Positions 53,770-63,350 of a DNA stretch of 64,000 nucleotides are shown here, one piece after another (position 1 is the stretch's first letter; each line of letters starts with the position of its first letter). Under the pieces are notes generated by a model that saw only the letters and a list, made by a program, of their open reading frames with translations, made no database searches and was not told where the DNA came from. Position numbers and translations under genes: made by a program. This DNA is from Shewanella maritima (GTDB taxonomy: Bacteria > Pseudomonadota > Gammaproteobacteria > Enterobacterales > Shewanellaceae): assembly GCF_004295345.1 (NCBI RefSeq), contig NZ_CP036200.1:4589501-4653500 (forward strand), read 5' to 3'.

Positions 53770-54468
53770 ATGTCGAATAAATCCATTGTAGTCGCCCTAG
53801 ACTATGATAACCAAGATGAAGCACTGGCACTTATTGATCAGTTAGACCCGAAAATGTGCCGCCTGAAAATTGGCAAGGAAATGTTTACTCTGTTTGGTCC
53901 TGAGTTTGTAAAACAGATCCACAGCCGTGGCTTTGATCTATTCTTAGACCTTAAATTTCATGACATTCCAAACACGGTAGCTAAAGCTGTTAAAGCCGCT
54001 GCTGAATTAGGCGTGTGGATGACTAATGTTCATGCAAGTGGCGGCTTAGCAATGATGCAAGCAGCTAAAAAGGCATTAGAGCCGTACGGCGAAAAAGCAC
54101 CAATCCTGATTGCTGTAACTGTGCTGACTTCAATGTCTGACGACGATTTGAAACTATTAGGTATCGATGTACCAGCTAATGAGCACGTCATGCGTTTAGC
54201 TAAGCTGACTCAAGAAGCTGGTTTAGACGGTGTTGTGTGCTCGGCGCAAGAAGCCTGCACACTTAAGCAAACGCTAGGTGAAGATTTCCAATTAGTCACG
54301 CCAGGCATTCGCCCTGTCGGCGCTGACGTTGGCGATCAACACCGGGTGATGACACCTGAAAAAGCCATTGCCGCTGGCTCTGATTATTTGGTTATCGGCC
54401 GACCAATTACTAAGGCAGACGACCCATTAGCGGCGTTAACGGCGATTTATAACTCGCTACAAGCTTAA
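53770..54468 (+). CDS. pyrF: orotidine 5'-phosphate decarboxylase
   Basis: 232 residues. Active-site block [17 protein letters not shown] with the Asp-Lys-Asp array, VHASGG and TPGIRP, plus VIGRPITKA at the phosphate site. It forms UMP from OMP. It is 19 bp after lapB, the same order as E. coli yciM-pyrF. Confidence 0.97.
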   Translation: MSNKSIVVALDYDNQDEALALIDQLDPKMCRLKIGKEMFTLFGPEFVKQIHSRGFDLFLDLKFHDIPNTVAKAVKAAAELGVWMTNVHASGGLAMMQAAKKALEPYGEKAPILIAVTVLTSMSDDDLKLLGIDVPANEHVMRLAKLTQEAGLDGVVCSAQEACTLKQTLGEDFQLVTPGIRPVGADVGDQHRVMTPEKAIAAGSDYLVIGRPITKADDPLAALTAIYNSLQA

Positions 54469-54501
54469 GTGTTAATTTTAGATGCAATGTGTAGGTGAAC
54501 C

Positions 54502-55053
54502 ATGGCAAATGCATTACAAGATCAGTTATTAAAAGCTGGTTTAGCAAGTAAACAGAAAGTGCGCGATGTGAAAACGCAAAAGCGTCGCAATCGTAAAGCA
54601 AAAGTTGATGACGGTAGCGCTGAGTTAAAAGCGCAAATTGCCCAGCAAAAAGCTGCGCAAGCAGAAAAAGATAAAGCGTTAAATGAAGAGCGTTTTGCCA
54701 AGGCATCAGAAAAAGGCCTGGTACGAGGCTTGATCACAGAGTTCACTCGCCGTGCAGTTGCTATTCCTACTGATGCTGAGGTTAAGTTTAACTTCACTTT
54801 AGATAGTAAGATCCACAGCTTATATATCGATGAAGCAATTCAAAAGCAATTACTTAACGGTACTCTAGGTATCGTTAGACATGAAGATAAAAGCTACCTT
54901 GTGCCGCATAAGCTTGCTGAGCGCGTTAATCTGCTTGTCCCAGAATGGTGTGGTTACTTATGGCAAGCTGAAGACAATAGCGCAACAGAGCAGGTTAGTG
55001 ATGAAGAAGATCCGTATGCAGGCTATGAAATTCCAGACGATTTAATGTGGTAA
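54502..55053 (+). CDS. DUF2058 family protein (YaiL-like)
   Basis: 183 residues. A basic N-terminus MANALQDQLLKAGLASKQKV then KTQKRRNRKAK and an Ala/Lys coiled-coil region precede a globular C-terminal half ending in Asp/Glu. It matches DUF2058 (nucleoprotein/polynucleotide-associated) proteins of unknown function. It follows pyrF by 33 bp and ends at the hairpin at 55133. Confidence 0.87.
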   Translation: MANALQDQLLKAGLASKQKVRDVKTQKRRNRKAKVDDGSAELKAQIAQQKAAQAEKDKALNEERFAKASEKGLVRGLITEFTRRAVAIPTDAEVKFNFTLDSKIHSLYIDEAIQKQLLNGTLGIVRHEDKSYLVPHKLAERVNLLVPEWCGYLWQAEDNSATEQVSDEEDPYAGYEIPDDLMW

Positions 55054-55132
55054 GTACCTAATCTCGCTTTACCATTCATTGCCGATAGCAGTTGAAGCTT
55101 GGCACTGAATATTCAACTCGGTTTTGCGTTAA

Positions 55133-55181
55133 AAACACAAATGCCATTTCATTTTTTAATGAAGTGGCATTTTTTGTGTTT
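55133..55181 (+). terminator. long hairpin terminator after the DUF2058 gene
   Basis: AAACACAA then ATGCCATTTCATT pairs with AATGAAGTGGCAT then TTTTTTGTGTTT across 55133-55181, giving a 20-bp-class stem with an inner G-U and internal T-run. Confidence 0.85.
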
Positions 55182-55383
55182 GGTTCTAGATAACTTAGAT
55201 AAGAGCATCAACTAAATAGCATTAAGCAATAGAGCTGTTGTTGATGTAGGCATGTTTACACGTAGGCTGTTTACAAGTGGATAAATGAGTTGATAATTTA
55301 TGCTGCTTTCGCTGATTAATAACTCAGTTTGATCGCAATTGCAGCAAGCAGTCATAATTATGTCATTTATTTGGATTTGTTGA

Positions 55384-55411
55384 TTGACACTTTAACTCAA
55401 ATCCGTAGAAT
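55384..55411 (+). promoter_or_regulatory. tRNA cluster promoter
   Basis: TTGACA (55384-55389), 16 bp, TAGAAT (55406-55411): a strong sigma-70 match. Transcription from about 55418 would pass the tRNA remnant at 55464 before the three tRNA genes. Confidence 0.75.
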
Positions 55412-55463
55412 TCATCTCACTCAAGCGGCACTGGTGATTAGCTAGCAAGTTTGAAGTGAAAGA

Positions 55464-55530
55464 AGCGACATTAGCTCAGTTGTTAGGTGGAAAGTTGAAA
55501 CCTTTTCAAGGTGAGTTTTGAAGCTACCAA
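55464..55530 (+). pseudogene. degenerate tRNA-Gly-like copy
   Basis: GCGACATTAGCTCAGTTG (55464-55481) is identical to the first 18 bases of the tRNA-Gly gene at 55561. Beyond it only GAAACCTT..CAAGGT of the anticodon arm is recognisable; the T-arm and acceptor 3' side are lost. It cannot fold as a tRNA. It probably arose by tandem duplication and decay. Confidence 0.7.
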
Positions 55531-55560
55531 CTCTAGTCAAGAGAGTATAAATATTTGATT

Positions 55561-55636
55561 GCGACATTAGCTCAGTTGGTAGAGCGAAACCTTGCCAAGG
55601 TTTAGGTCATCGGTTCGAACCCGATATGTCGCTCCA
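55561..55636 (+). tRNA. tRNA-Gly(GCC)
   Basis: 76 nt with CCA. Acceptor GCGACAT/ATGTCGC, anticodon loop TTGCCAA, T-loop GGTTCGAACCC. First of three co-transcribed tRNAs. Confidence 0.97.
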
Positions 55637-55638
55637 AA

Positions 55639-55712
55639 GGCGCGATGGCAGAATGGCTATGCTGCGGATTGCAAATCCGTCGATCTCGGTTCGACTCCGG
55701 GTCGCGCCTCCA
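55639..55712 (+). tRNA. tRNA-Cys(GCA)
   Basis: 74 nt with CCA. Acceptor GGCGCGA/TCGCGCC, anticodon loop ATTGCAAAT (GCA), T-loop GGTTCGACTCC. It lies 2 bases after tRNA-Gly. Confidence 0.97.
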
Positions 55713-55760
55713 CAATATTGTGTTTAATGGATGTATTTACATCGGTTAAAACAACACTTT

Positions 55761-55846
55761 GCCCGAGTGGTGGAATCGGTAGACACAAGGGATTTAAAAT
55801 CCCTCGCTGAATAAGCGTGCCAGTTCAAGTCTGGCCTCGGGTACCA
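55761..55846 (+). tRNA. tRNA-Leu(TAA)
   Basis: 86 nt with CCA and a long variable arm. Anticodon loop TTTAAAA (TAA), acceptor GCCCGAG/CTCGGGT, T-loop AGTTCAAGTCT. Confidence 0.97.
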
Positions 55847-55874
55847 TTATTAACTCTGTTAAGAGTGGTGTATC

Positions 55875-55905
55875 AAAGCCTCAACGAAAGTTGGGGTTTT
55901 TTTGC
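55875..55905 (+). terminator. terminator of the tRNA cluster
   Basis: AAAGCCTCAAC, GAAA loop and GTTGGGGTTT (55875-55898) pair with G-U positions, followed by a T-run. Confidence 0.85.
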
Positions 55906-56116
55906 GTTATACCTACAGTAAAATTTTGGTGAATTTAAAATCCCACGTGCTCTTGTTGAAAAGAAGGAGTGCCACTTTAGTTATTTAAGATTAGCCTTGA
56001 CTAAGTAATCACAGCAATGTCGCACGATTTAAGGCTAGGATTTACTATAAACCCGTAATTGGTTTAGATTCTGATCCTGTGCTTCACGCCATTGTAAACT
56101 TGGTAATAAGGTTGAT

Positions 56117-56578
56117 ATGAAAGTTATATTGCTAGCAGATGACCCCGGCAGTGCTCCTGCGGTTGCTCAATGGTACTTTGACGAGTGGTGCAGGGAGTCT
56201 GGGCGTTACTCGTTAGAGCAGGTGAGACAAAAGGTCGATGCTGCGGCTAGTCGTGATAAATTGCCAATGTTAATGCTAGCAAAAGACCTACATCAATTAC
56301 TGGGCGCTGCTGAACTAAAAACCTACGAAATGGAGCGGTATCCAGAGTACCAGTATTGGCTTGGTGGCGTGTATGTTAGTGAACATGCAAGAGGGCAAGG
56401 TGTGGCGTCTAGCTTAGTTCATGAAGCTATCAAGCGTGCAAGGCTCGCTGGGATGAAACACTTGTACTTGCAAACCGAAGACTTATCAGGTGGTTTGTAT
56501 GCTAAGTTTGGTTTTAAAAAAGTGCATCAGATAGTGGATAAAGGCGATGACGTTATCGTTATGAAATTAGACATTTAA
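56117..56578 (+). CDS. GNAT-family N-acetyltransferase
   Basis: 153 residues. The acetyl-CoA loop is VSEHARGQGVASSLVHEAI (RGQGVA) with GVYVSEH before it and YAKFGFKKV at the C-terminus. The substrate is not evident. It is monocistronic between the tRNA cluster and the sugar acetyltransferase. Confidence 0.85.
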   Translation: MKVILLADDPGSAPAVAQWYFDEWCRESGRYSLEQVRQKVDAAASRDKLPMLMLAKDLHQLLGAAELKTYEMERYPEYQYWLGGVYVSEHARGQGVASSLVHEAIKRARLAGMKHLYLQTEDLSGGLYAKFGFKKVHQIVDKGDDVIVMKLDI

Positions 56579-56811
56579 ATGCTTTATCTATGTGGTGGAG
56601 CAGCCTGGCCGGCCAGGTATTTACTGAAGCTATTTTAAGTAGCTCAGTTGCCCATAAATTTACCTTTCTCACATTATCCTTATAAATATCAATTTACTAT
56701 ACTAGCTCTATTAGTACATATATAAATATGTTAACGTTCGCGCCTCTACAATTGGCTAGCTAAATCATGCTTGCGCCGTGTCGAAGTAGATAACAATAAC
56801 AAGATAACAAA

Positions 56812-57363
56812 ATGACTGAATACGAAAAAATGAAGCAGGGCTACGATTTCGATGCCGGCGATAAGGAAATCTGCCAAGTGCGCGCTAATGCACTGACCTT
56901 AACGACAAAAATCAATCATTGTGGCGATAGCGAGGTTGTCCAGCAACTAGCAAAGGATTTGCTCGGTCAAATCGGTAATAATTCATTTATCACAGCGCCG
57001 TTTAAATGTGAATTTGGTAAGAATATCATTATCGGCAGCAATAGCTTTATCAATATGGGTTGCACTATTTTGGATGGTGCTGAAGTCCGTATTGGCGACA
57101 ATGTGCTTATTGCTCCTTCTGTTCAGTTATATAGCGCATCGCACTCCTTAGATTATAAAGCGCGCCGTGGGTGGAAGACATTCTGTAAACCAATCGTTAT
57201 TGAGGACGATGTGTGGATCGGCGGTAACGTGGTGATTAACCAAGGCGTGACGATCGGGGCACGAAGTGTCGTCGCTGCTAGCTCGGTCGTTAATCAGGAT
57301 GTACCAGCAGATACTGTTGTTGGCGGCGTACCAGCAAAAGTGATTAAAAAATTAAATCAATAA
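56812..57363 (+). CDS. maa: maltose/galactoside O-acetyltransferase-like (hexapeptide repeat)
   Basis: 183 residues. An N-terminal Mac domain (YEKMKQGYDFDAGDKE) and a left-handed beta-helix of hexapeptide repeats with the catalytic His in SASHSLDY and the VIEDDVWIGGNVVINQGVTI turn. It transfers acetyl from acetyl-CoA to a sugar hydroxyl. The symbol is by family only. Confidence 0.85.
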   Translation: MTEYEKMKQGYDFDAGDKEICQVRANALTLTTKINHCGDSEVVQQLAKDLLGQIGNNSFITAPFKCEFGKNIIIGSNSFINMGCTILDGAEVRIGDNVLIAPSVQLYSASHSLDYKARRGWKTFCKPIVIEDDVWIGGNVVINQGVTIGARSVVAASSVVNQDVPADTVVGGVPAKVIKKLNQ

Positions 57364-57503
57364 ATTCTTCTTCAATTCCTCATCATTATATTAACCCCGT
57401 ATTATCTTCATCAATTTGTCGCTAGCTGTACCTTTAAACTCTAGCCGGGGCTAGCGCCTTTATGCTACTCATCGTTCAGATAAACTCGTTAGACGTGCAA
57501 ATA

Positions 57504-57618
57504 TGTCGACAATCGTAGGTCTTAGTTATCAGTTTAAACTTCAGGTTACTAAGTTTTGTCGACAATTTACGCAAATTAATGTTGATCTATGTCTCAAAAT
57601 TGCTATATTGTCGACAAT
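57504..57618. promoter_or_regulatory. prp operator cluster and promoter
   Basis: TGTCGACA occurs at 57504-57511, within TTGTCGACAA at 57556-57565 and ATTGTCGACAAT at 57607-57618, and again inside the regulator gene (57758-57767). A promoter TTGATC (57582-57587), 16 bp, TATATT (57604-57609) overlaps the third operator. The regulator gene lies immediately downstream, so self-repression is likely. Confidence 0.75.
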
Positions 57619-57643
57619 GATTTGATTAACAACTTGGTAACCC

Positions 57644-58300
57644 ATGTCGCCTTCGCAAGCAAAACCGATTACTTCTGCTGATAAAACCTTCATTTCATTA
57701 AGAAATGATATTGTTGAAGGTGTTATTTCAGCAGGAAGTAAACTAAGTGAGCCTGAATTGTCGACAAAGTATCAGGTTAGCCGAGCGGTTATTCGTGAAG
57801 CCATTAATCGATTAGAGACTTGCCGTCTAGTTGAGCGTAAAGCCAATGTTGGTGCACGCGTGGTATCACTATCACTCGATGGCTTGTTAGAGCTTTATCA
57901 AGTTCGCGAGTCGCTTGAAGGTATGGCGGCACGCCTAGCGGCGCAGAACATGACAGATCAAGAAGTAAGCGATCTTAACGCTTTGCTTAATCACCATTTT
58001 GATCGCGTTAAAGACGGCACTAGCTACTATCAAGAAGCGGGCGATGTCGACTTTCATTACCGCATTATTCTAGGCAGCAACAATCAACACCTTATCTCTT
58101 TGCTCATTGATGGTATTTATCATCTGGTTCGCATGTATCGGGTTCAGCTTGGTATGGCTGGACCAAGGGTAAGTACTGCGTTTGATGAGCATAAACATAT
58201 CGTTCAAGCAATTAGTAACCGTGACGCTGAATTAGCCGAAATGCTAATGCGCCGTCACATCATGTATTCAAGAAATAATATCGAAAACAAGCTCAAGTAA
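57644..58300 (+). CDS. GntR-family (FCD) regulator of the methylcitrate operon
   Basis: 218 residues. N-terminal winged helix (LRNDIVEGVISAGSKLSEPE, then STKYQVSRAVIREAINRLE) and a C-terminal FCD effector domain with metal-binding Asp/His (DVDFHYRIILG, HIMYSRNN). It heads prpB-prpC-acnD-prpF and probably senses a pathway intermediate. It is not the sigma-54-type PrpR of enterobacteria. Confidence 0.9.
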   Translation: MSPSQAKPITSADKTFISLRNDIVEGVISAGSKLSEPELSTKYQVSRAVIREAINRLETCRLVERKANVGARVVSLSLDGLLELYQVRESLEGMAARLAAQNMTDQEVSDLNALLNHHFDRVKDGTSYYQEAGDVDFHYRIILGSNNQHLISLLIDGIYHLVRMYRVQLGMAGPRVSTAFDEHKHIVQAISNRDAELAEMLMRRHIMYSRNNIENKLK

Positions 58301-58333
58301 ATTGAGTCTGTCTCATTTTTAAAGGGAGTCACT

Positions 58334-59212
58334 ATGAGCGCAGGAAAGAAATTTCGCCAAGCACTTGTTGATAATAAGCCACTACAAATTGTCGGCACGA
58401 TCAACGCTTACACGGCAATGATGGCAAAGCAAATTGGTCACCAGGCTATTTATCTGTCTGGAGGCGGCGTCGCTAACGCATCTTATGGCTTACCTGATCT
58501 AGGTATGACCTCACTTAACGATGTCATCGTAGACGTGCAACGTATCACTTCAGCTTGTGACTTACCGTTAATGGTCGATATCGACACTGGTTGGGGCGGC
58601 GCGTTTAACATCGCAAAAACTATTCGTGATATGGAAAAAGCCGGCGCAGCAGCTGTGCATATGGAAGATCAGGTTGCACAAAAGCGTTGTGGTCATCGCC
58701 CAAATAAAGAAATCGTTTCAACTGAAGAGATGGTTGACCGTATTAAAGCTGCCGTTGATGCGCGTACTGACCCAGACTTTTTCATCATGGCGCGTACAGA
58801 CTCCTTTGCACAAGAAGGTTTAGAAGCGGCAATTGAGCGTGCTAAAGCTTATGTTGCTGCAGGTGCTGACGGTATCTTTGCTGAAGCGGTTAAAACTGAA
58901 GAACATTACCGCGCATTTGCTGACGCCCTTGATGTGCCAATTTTGGCCAACATTACTGAGTTTGGCCAAACCGAGCTTTGGAATAAAGAGCAACTTGGCG
59001 AGTGGGGCGCCGCTATGGTGCTTTATCCGTTAAGTGCCTTTAGAGCAATGAATAAAGCCGCCGAAATGGTTTATACCTCGATTTTAGAAAATGGCGATCA
59101 AAAAGCGGTAGTCGATAGCATGCAAACGCGCATGGAACTTTACGATTACCTTGGTTACCACGCTTACGAGCAAAAGTTAGATCAGCTTTTTGCTGAAGGA
59201 AAAAACAAGTAA
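58334..59212 (+). CDS. prpB: methylisocitrate lyase
   Basis: 292 residues. The signature [10 protein letters not shown] (catalytic Cys), DIDTGWG metal loop and ARTDS are present. It cleaves 2-methylisocitrate into pyruvate and succinate, the last step of propionate catabolism. AGGGAG precedes ATG 58334; it starts 33 bp after the regulator gene. Confidence 0.97.
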   Translation: MSAGKKFRQALVDNKPLQIVGTINAYTAMMAKQIGHQAIYLSGGGVANASYGLPDLGMTSLNDVIVDVQRITSACDLPLMVDIDTGWGGAFNIAKTIRDMEKAGAAAVHMEDQVAQKRCGHRPNKEIVSTEEMVDRIKAAVDARTDPDFFIMARTDSFAQEGLEAAIERAKAYVAAGADGIFAEAVKTEEHYRAFADALDVPILANITEFGQTELWNKEQLGEWGAAMVLYPLSAFRAMNKAAEMVYTSILENGDQKAVVDSMQTRMELYDYLGYHAYEQKLDQLFAEGKNK

Positions 59213-59309
59213 ATCAAACTTCAACCGCCCAGATGTTAGCTGATGCTAGTTGCAATTGCTGAGTTATCGTTTGGGCCTGACAACACTTTAAAATAATAGG
59301 AACGCAGTC

Positions 59310-60434
59310 ATGGTAGATAAAAAATTAGGTGGTGCAGGTTTACGTGGTCAAAGTGCAGGTGAAACTGCTTTATGTACGGTAGGTAAATCAGGTTCTGGTT
59401 TGACTTATTGTGGTTATGACGTATCAGATCTTGCTGATAACGCAACATTCGAAGAAGTCGCTTACCTGCTATTTAATGGTGAGCTGCCAACAAGCGAGCA
59501 GCTAGATGCTTATAAAACTGAATTGCACGCTATGCGTGACTTACCGCAAGCACTAAAAGAAGTGCTGCAACGCATTCCTGCTGATGCACACCCAATGGAT
59601 GTGATGCGTACAGGTTGCTCTTTCTTAGGTAATTTAGAACCAGAGAACGACTTTAGCGAGCAAAACAAAGCAGCTAACCGTTTATTAGCCGCATTCCCGG
59701 CAATCATGGTGTACTGGTACAAGTATTCACATGAGGGTATTGAAATTGATTGTGTGACTGACGAAGACTCTATTGGCGGTCACTTCCTTAAACTGCTGCG
59801 CGGCGAAACGCCATCTGAACAGCACCGTAAGGTGATGGACGTGTCATTAATTCTTTATGCTGAGCATGAGTTTAATGCATCAACCTTTACCGCTCGCGTA
59901 TGTGCTTCAACACTGTCAGATATGTTCTCATGTATCACTGGCGCGATTGGTTCTCTTCGCGGCCCATTACATGGCGGCGCAAACGAAGCGGCTATGGACA
60001 TGATCCAAAAATTCAAATCTCCAGCAGATGCCAAAGAGCAAATGGCTGGCATGCTTGAGCGCAAAGAGAAAATCATGGGCTTTGGCCATGCGATTTATCG
60101 TGAGTCAGATCCGCGTAACGTGATTATTAAGGCTTGGTCTGAAAAGCTCGCGCAAGAATTTGGTGACACCTCGCTATACGACATCTCTGTTGCTTGTGAA
60201 GAATACATGTGGGACACCAAAAAACTATTCTGTAACGCAGACTTCTTCCATGCTTCGGCGTATCACTTCATGGGAATTCCAACTAAGTTGTTCACGCCAA
60301 TTTTCGTGTGTTCTCGCCTAACAGGTTGGGCGGCTCACGTGATGGAGCAACGTGCCAATAACCGTATTATCCGCCCAAGTGCAGATTACACCGGTAGCGA
60401 GCCACGTAAAGTTGTGCCAATTGCTGAGCGTTAA
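59310..60434 (+). CDS. prpC: 2-methylcitrate synthase
   Basis: 374 residues. The citrate-synthase core has GPLHGGANEAAM (His), GFGHAIYRESDPR (His) and NADFFHASAY (Asp); the short length fits PrpC. It condenses propionyl-CoA with oxaloacetate. It lies 97 bp after prpB; a hairpin at 60461 follows. Confidence 0.96.
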   Translation: MVDKKLGGAGLRGQSAGETALCTVGKSGSGLTYCGYDVSDLADNATFEEVAYLLFNGELPTSEQLDAYKTELHAMRDLPQALKEVLQRIPADAHPMDVMRTGCSFLGNLEPENDFSEQNKAANRLLAAFPAIMVYWYKYSHEGIEIDCVTDEDSIGGHFLKLLRGETPSEQHRKVMDVSLILYAEHEFNASTFTARVCASTLSDMFSCITGAIGSLRGPLHGGANEAAMDMIQKFKSPADAKEQMAGMLERKEKIMGFGHAIYRESDPRNVIIKAWSEKLAQEFGDTSLYDISVACEEYMWDTKKLFCNADFFHASAYHFMGIPTKLFTPIFVCSRLTGWAAHVMEQRANNRIIRPSADYTGSEPRKVVPIAER

Positions 60435-60460
60435 TTTACATATTTGCAGTAATTAACAAT

Positions 60461-60497
60461 GAAAGTGCTCAAGTAACCATAATCACTGAGCACTTTC
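60461..60497 (+). terminator. hairpin between prpC and acnD
   Basis: GAAAGTGCTCA (60461-60471) and TGAGCACTTTC (60487-60497): 11-bp perfect stem with a 15-base loop and no T-run; likely partial attenuation or mRNA processing. Confidence 0.55.
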
Positions 60498-60593
60498 AAA
60501 GCACATAGCAGTATGCACTTAACCTGCGCTTTGGTTTTGTATCACAACAACAAATAAGCCAAGTTGAGCTGCATTGCAGTATAGAGAACGCCT

Positions 60594-63188
60594 ATGAATA
60601 CCCAATATCGTAAGACACTAGCCGGCAGTGGGCTAGATTACTTTGATACCCGTGAAGCTGTTGAAGCCATCGCTCCAGGCAGCTACAAAACCTTACCCTA
60701 CACATCACGCGTACTAGCGGAAAACCTAGTCCGTCGCTGCTCACCAGAAACCCTAACTGATAGCCTTAAACAGCTAATTGAACGCAAACGTGACCTTGAT
60801 TTCCCGTGGTATCCAGCGCGAGTAGTTTGTCATGACATTCTTGGTCAAACTGCTCTAGTTGATTTAGCTGGTCTACGTGATGCGATTGCAGAAAAGGGCG
60901 GTGACCCAGCTAAAGTTAACCCGGTTGTGCCAACTCAGCTGATTGTTGACCACTCATTAGCCGTGGAGCACGCTGGTTTTGAAAAAGACGCGTTCGAGAA
61001 GAACCGCGCTATTGAAGATAGACGTAATGAAGATCGTTTCCACTTCATTAACTGGACTAAAACTGCGTTTAAGAATATTGATGTCATTCAGCCGGGTAAC
61101 GGCATTATGCATCAGATTAACTTAGAGAAGATGTCGCCGGTCATTCAAGCCCGCGATGGTGTAGCATTTCCTGACACCTTAGTTGGCACAGACAGTCACA
61201 CACCACATGTTGATGCGTTAGGTGTTATCGCTATCGGTGTTGGTGGGCTAGAGGCTGAAAGTGTGATGCTTGGCCGCCCATCGTACATGCGTCTGCCAGA
61301 TATTGTTGGTGTCGAGCTAGTTGGTAAACGTCAGCCTGGCATTACCGCAACGGATATCGTTTTAGCAATCACTGAGTTTTTACGTCAAGAGCGTGTTGTA
61401 TCTACCTACCTTGAGTTCTTCGGCGAGGGCGCTGCTGATTTAACCCTTGGCGATCGCGCAACCATTTCAAACATGACGCCTGAGTTCGGCGCTACTGCTG
61501 CTATGTTCTATATCGATGATAAAACCATTGATTACCTGCGTATTACTGGCCGTGATGACAAGCAAATCAAGCTAGTCGAGCAATACGCTAAACAAACTGG
61601 GCTTTGGGCTGATGATTTAACCGAAGTTGAATACGAGCGCGTACTTAAGTTCGACCTATCAACAGTGGTACGTAACATCGCGGGTCCTTCTAATCCGCAT
61701 CGCCGCGTTGCGACAAGCGATTTAGCCGAGCAGGGGATCTCTGTATCGAACGAGCCAGCGGCTAAAGATGGCGAAATGCCAGATGGCGCATGTATTATTG
61801 CTGCTATTACTAGCTGTACCAATACCTCAAATCCACGCAACGTGATTGCCGCAGGTCTAGTGGCACGTAATGCTAATAAGCTAGGACTTACGCGTAAGCC
61901 TTGGGTGAAAACGTCACTCGCTCCAGGCTCAAAAGCAGTACAGCTTTATCTTGAGGAAGCAGGGTTATTGCCACACCTTGAAGCATTGGGCTTTGGCATT
62001 GTGGCGTTTGCCTGTACTACCTGTAACGGTATGAGCGGCGCATTAGATCCTAAGATCCAACAAGAAGTGATTGATCGCGACTTATACGCCACTGCAGTAT
62101 TGTCAGGTAACCGTAACTTTGATGGTCGTATCCATCCTTATGCTAAGCAAGCGTTCCTAGCATCACCGCCACTTGTTGTCGCTTATGCTATTGCGGGTAC
62201 AGTTCGATTTGATATCGAAAAAGACAGCTTAGGTAAAGACGCGCAAGGTAATGATATTACCCTTAAAGATCTGTGGCCGACAGATGAAGAGATTGATGCA
62301 GTCATCGCCCAAAGCGTTAAGCCTGAGCAATTTAAGAAAGTCTATGAGCCAATGTTCGACCTTAAAGTGGAATACGGTGATGAAACTAATCCGCAATATG
62401 ATTGGCGCCCTCAAAGCACCTATATTCGCCGCCCGCCTTACTGGGAAGGCGCGTTAGCGGGTGAGCGTACCATGAAAGGTATGCGCCCATTAGCCGTGCT
62501 TGGTGACAACATCACGACCGATCACTTATCGCCATCCAACGCGATTTTGTTAGACAGCGCAGCGGGTGCTTATCTGCACAAAATGGGCTTACCTGAAGAA
62601 GACTTCAACTCGTATGCGACTCACCGCGGCGATCACTTAACTGCTCAGCGTGCAACATTTGCCAACCCTAAACTGTTCAACGAAATGGTTAAGGAAAATG
62701 GTGAAGTTAAGCAAGGCTCATTAGCGCGTATTGAGCCAGAAGGCACAGTGACACGCATGTGGGAAGCGATTGAAACTTACATGGACCGTAAACAGCCGCT
62801 TATCATTATTGCCGGTAAGGATTATGGTCAAGGCTCATCACGTGACTGGGCTGCAAAAGGTGTACGCCTTGCGGGTGTTGAAGTGATTGTTGCCGAAGGG
62901 TTTGAGCGCATTCACCGCACCAACCTGGTTGGTATGGGCGTACTGCCGCTTGAGTTTACCGGTGGCGATACCCGTCATACTTATCAGATTGATGGCACTG
63001 AGACATTTGATGTCATTGGTGAGCGTAAACCGGGTGCACAATTGACGCTTATTGTCAGTAAATCAAACGGCGATCAAATTAATATTCCGGTCAAATGTCG
63101 TCTAGATACCGCTGAAGAAGTGAGTGTGTACGAAGCTGGCGGCGTATTACAACGCTTTGCCCAAGACTTTTTAGCGCAAAACGCATAA
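60594..63188 (+). CDS. acnD: Fe/S-dependent 2-methylcitrate dehydratase AcnD
   Basis: 864 residues, aconitase fold. Cluster cysteines lie in ITSCTNTSNP and FACTTCNGMSG. The C-terminal swivel domain has GKDYGQGSSRDWAAKG. With PrpF it converts 2-methylcitrate to 2-methyl-cis-aconitate, replacing PrpD. It is followed by prpF as expected. Confidence 0.96.
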   Translation: MNTQYRKTLAGSGLDYFDTREAVEAIAPGSYKTLPYTSRVLAENLVRRCSPETLTDSLKQLIERKRDLDFPWYPARVVCHDILGQTALVDLAGLRDAIAEKGGDPAKVNPVVPTQLIVDHSLAVEHAGFEKDAFEKNRAIEDRRNEDRFHFINWTKTAFKNIDVIQPGNGIMHQINLEKMSPVIQARDGVAFPDTLVGTDSHTPHVDALGVIAIGVGGLEAESVMLGRPSYMRLPDIVGVELVGKRQPGITATDIVLAITEFLRQERVVSTYLEFFGEGAADLTLGDRATISNMTPEFGATAAMFYIDDKTIDYLRITGRDDKQIKLVEQYAKQTGLWADDLTEVEYERVLKFDLSTVVRNIAGPSNPHRRVATSDLAEQGISVSNEPAAKDGEMPDGACIIAAITSCTNTSNPRNVIAAGLVARNANKLGLTRKPWVKTSLAPGSKAVQLYLEEAGLLPHLEALGFGIVAFACTTCNGMSGALDPKIQQEVIDRDLYATAVLSGNRNFDGRIHPYAKQAFLASPPLVVAYAIAGTVRFDIEKDSLGKDAQGNDITLKDLWPTDEEIDAVIAQSVKPEQFKKVYEPMFDLKVEYGDETNPQYDWRPQSTYIRRPPYWEGALAGERTMKGMRPLAVLGDNITTDHLSPSNAILLDSAAGAYLHKMGLPEEDFNSYATHRGDHLTAQRATFANPKLFNEMVKENGEVKQGSLARIEPEGTVTRMWEAIETYMDRKQPLIIIAGKDYGQGSSRDWAAKGVRLAGVEVIVAEGFERIHRTNLVGMGVLPLEFTGGDTRHTYQIDGTETFDVIGERKPGAQLTLIVSKSNGDQINIPVKCRLDTAEEVSVYEAGGVLQRFAQDFLAQNA

Positions 63189-63350
63189 GTCATTTAAGTC
63201 TATATAAGCTTAAGTCTATAGAAGCTAGCTCGAACAATACACGGGCTAGCTTGCTATAGCTTTCAAGCGACAGGTTGTTCTGGCAGCTTTATTTGCTAAA
63301 GCTTGGCTGCTAGAAATTAGCAAATTTTCTCTGCAAAACAAGGGGCAATA

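Noticed and set aside
56604..56617. 14-bp palindrome CCTGGCCGGCCAGG
   Set aside because: Isolated, with no promoter or gene start placed to use it; such a GC palindrome can occur by chance or as a weak terminator.
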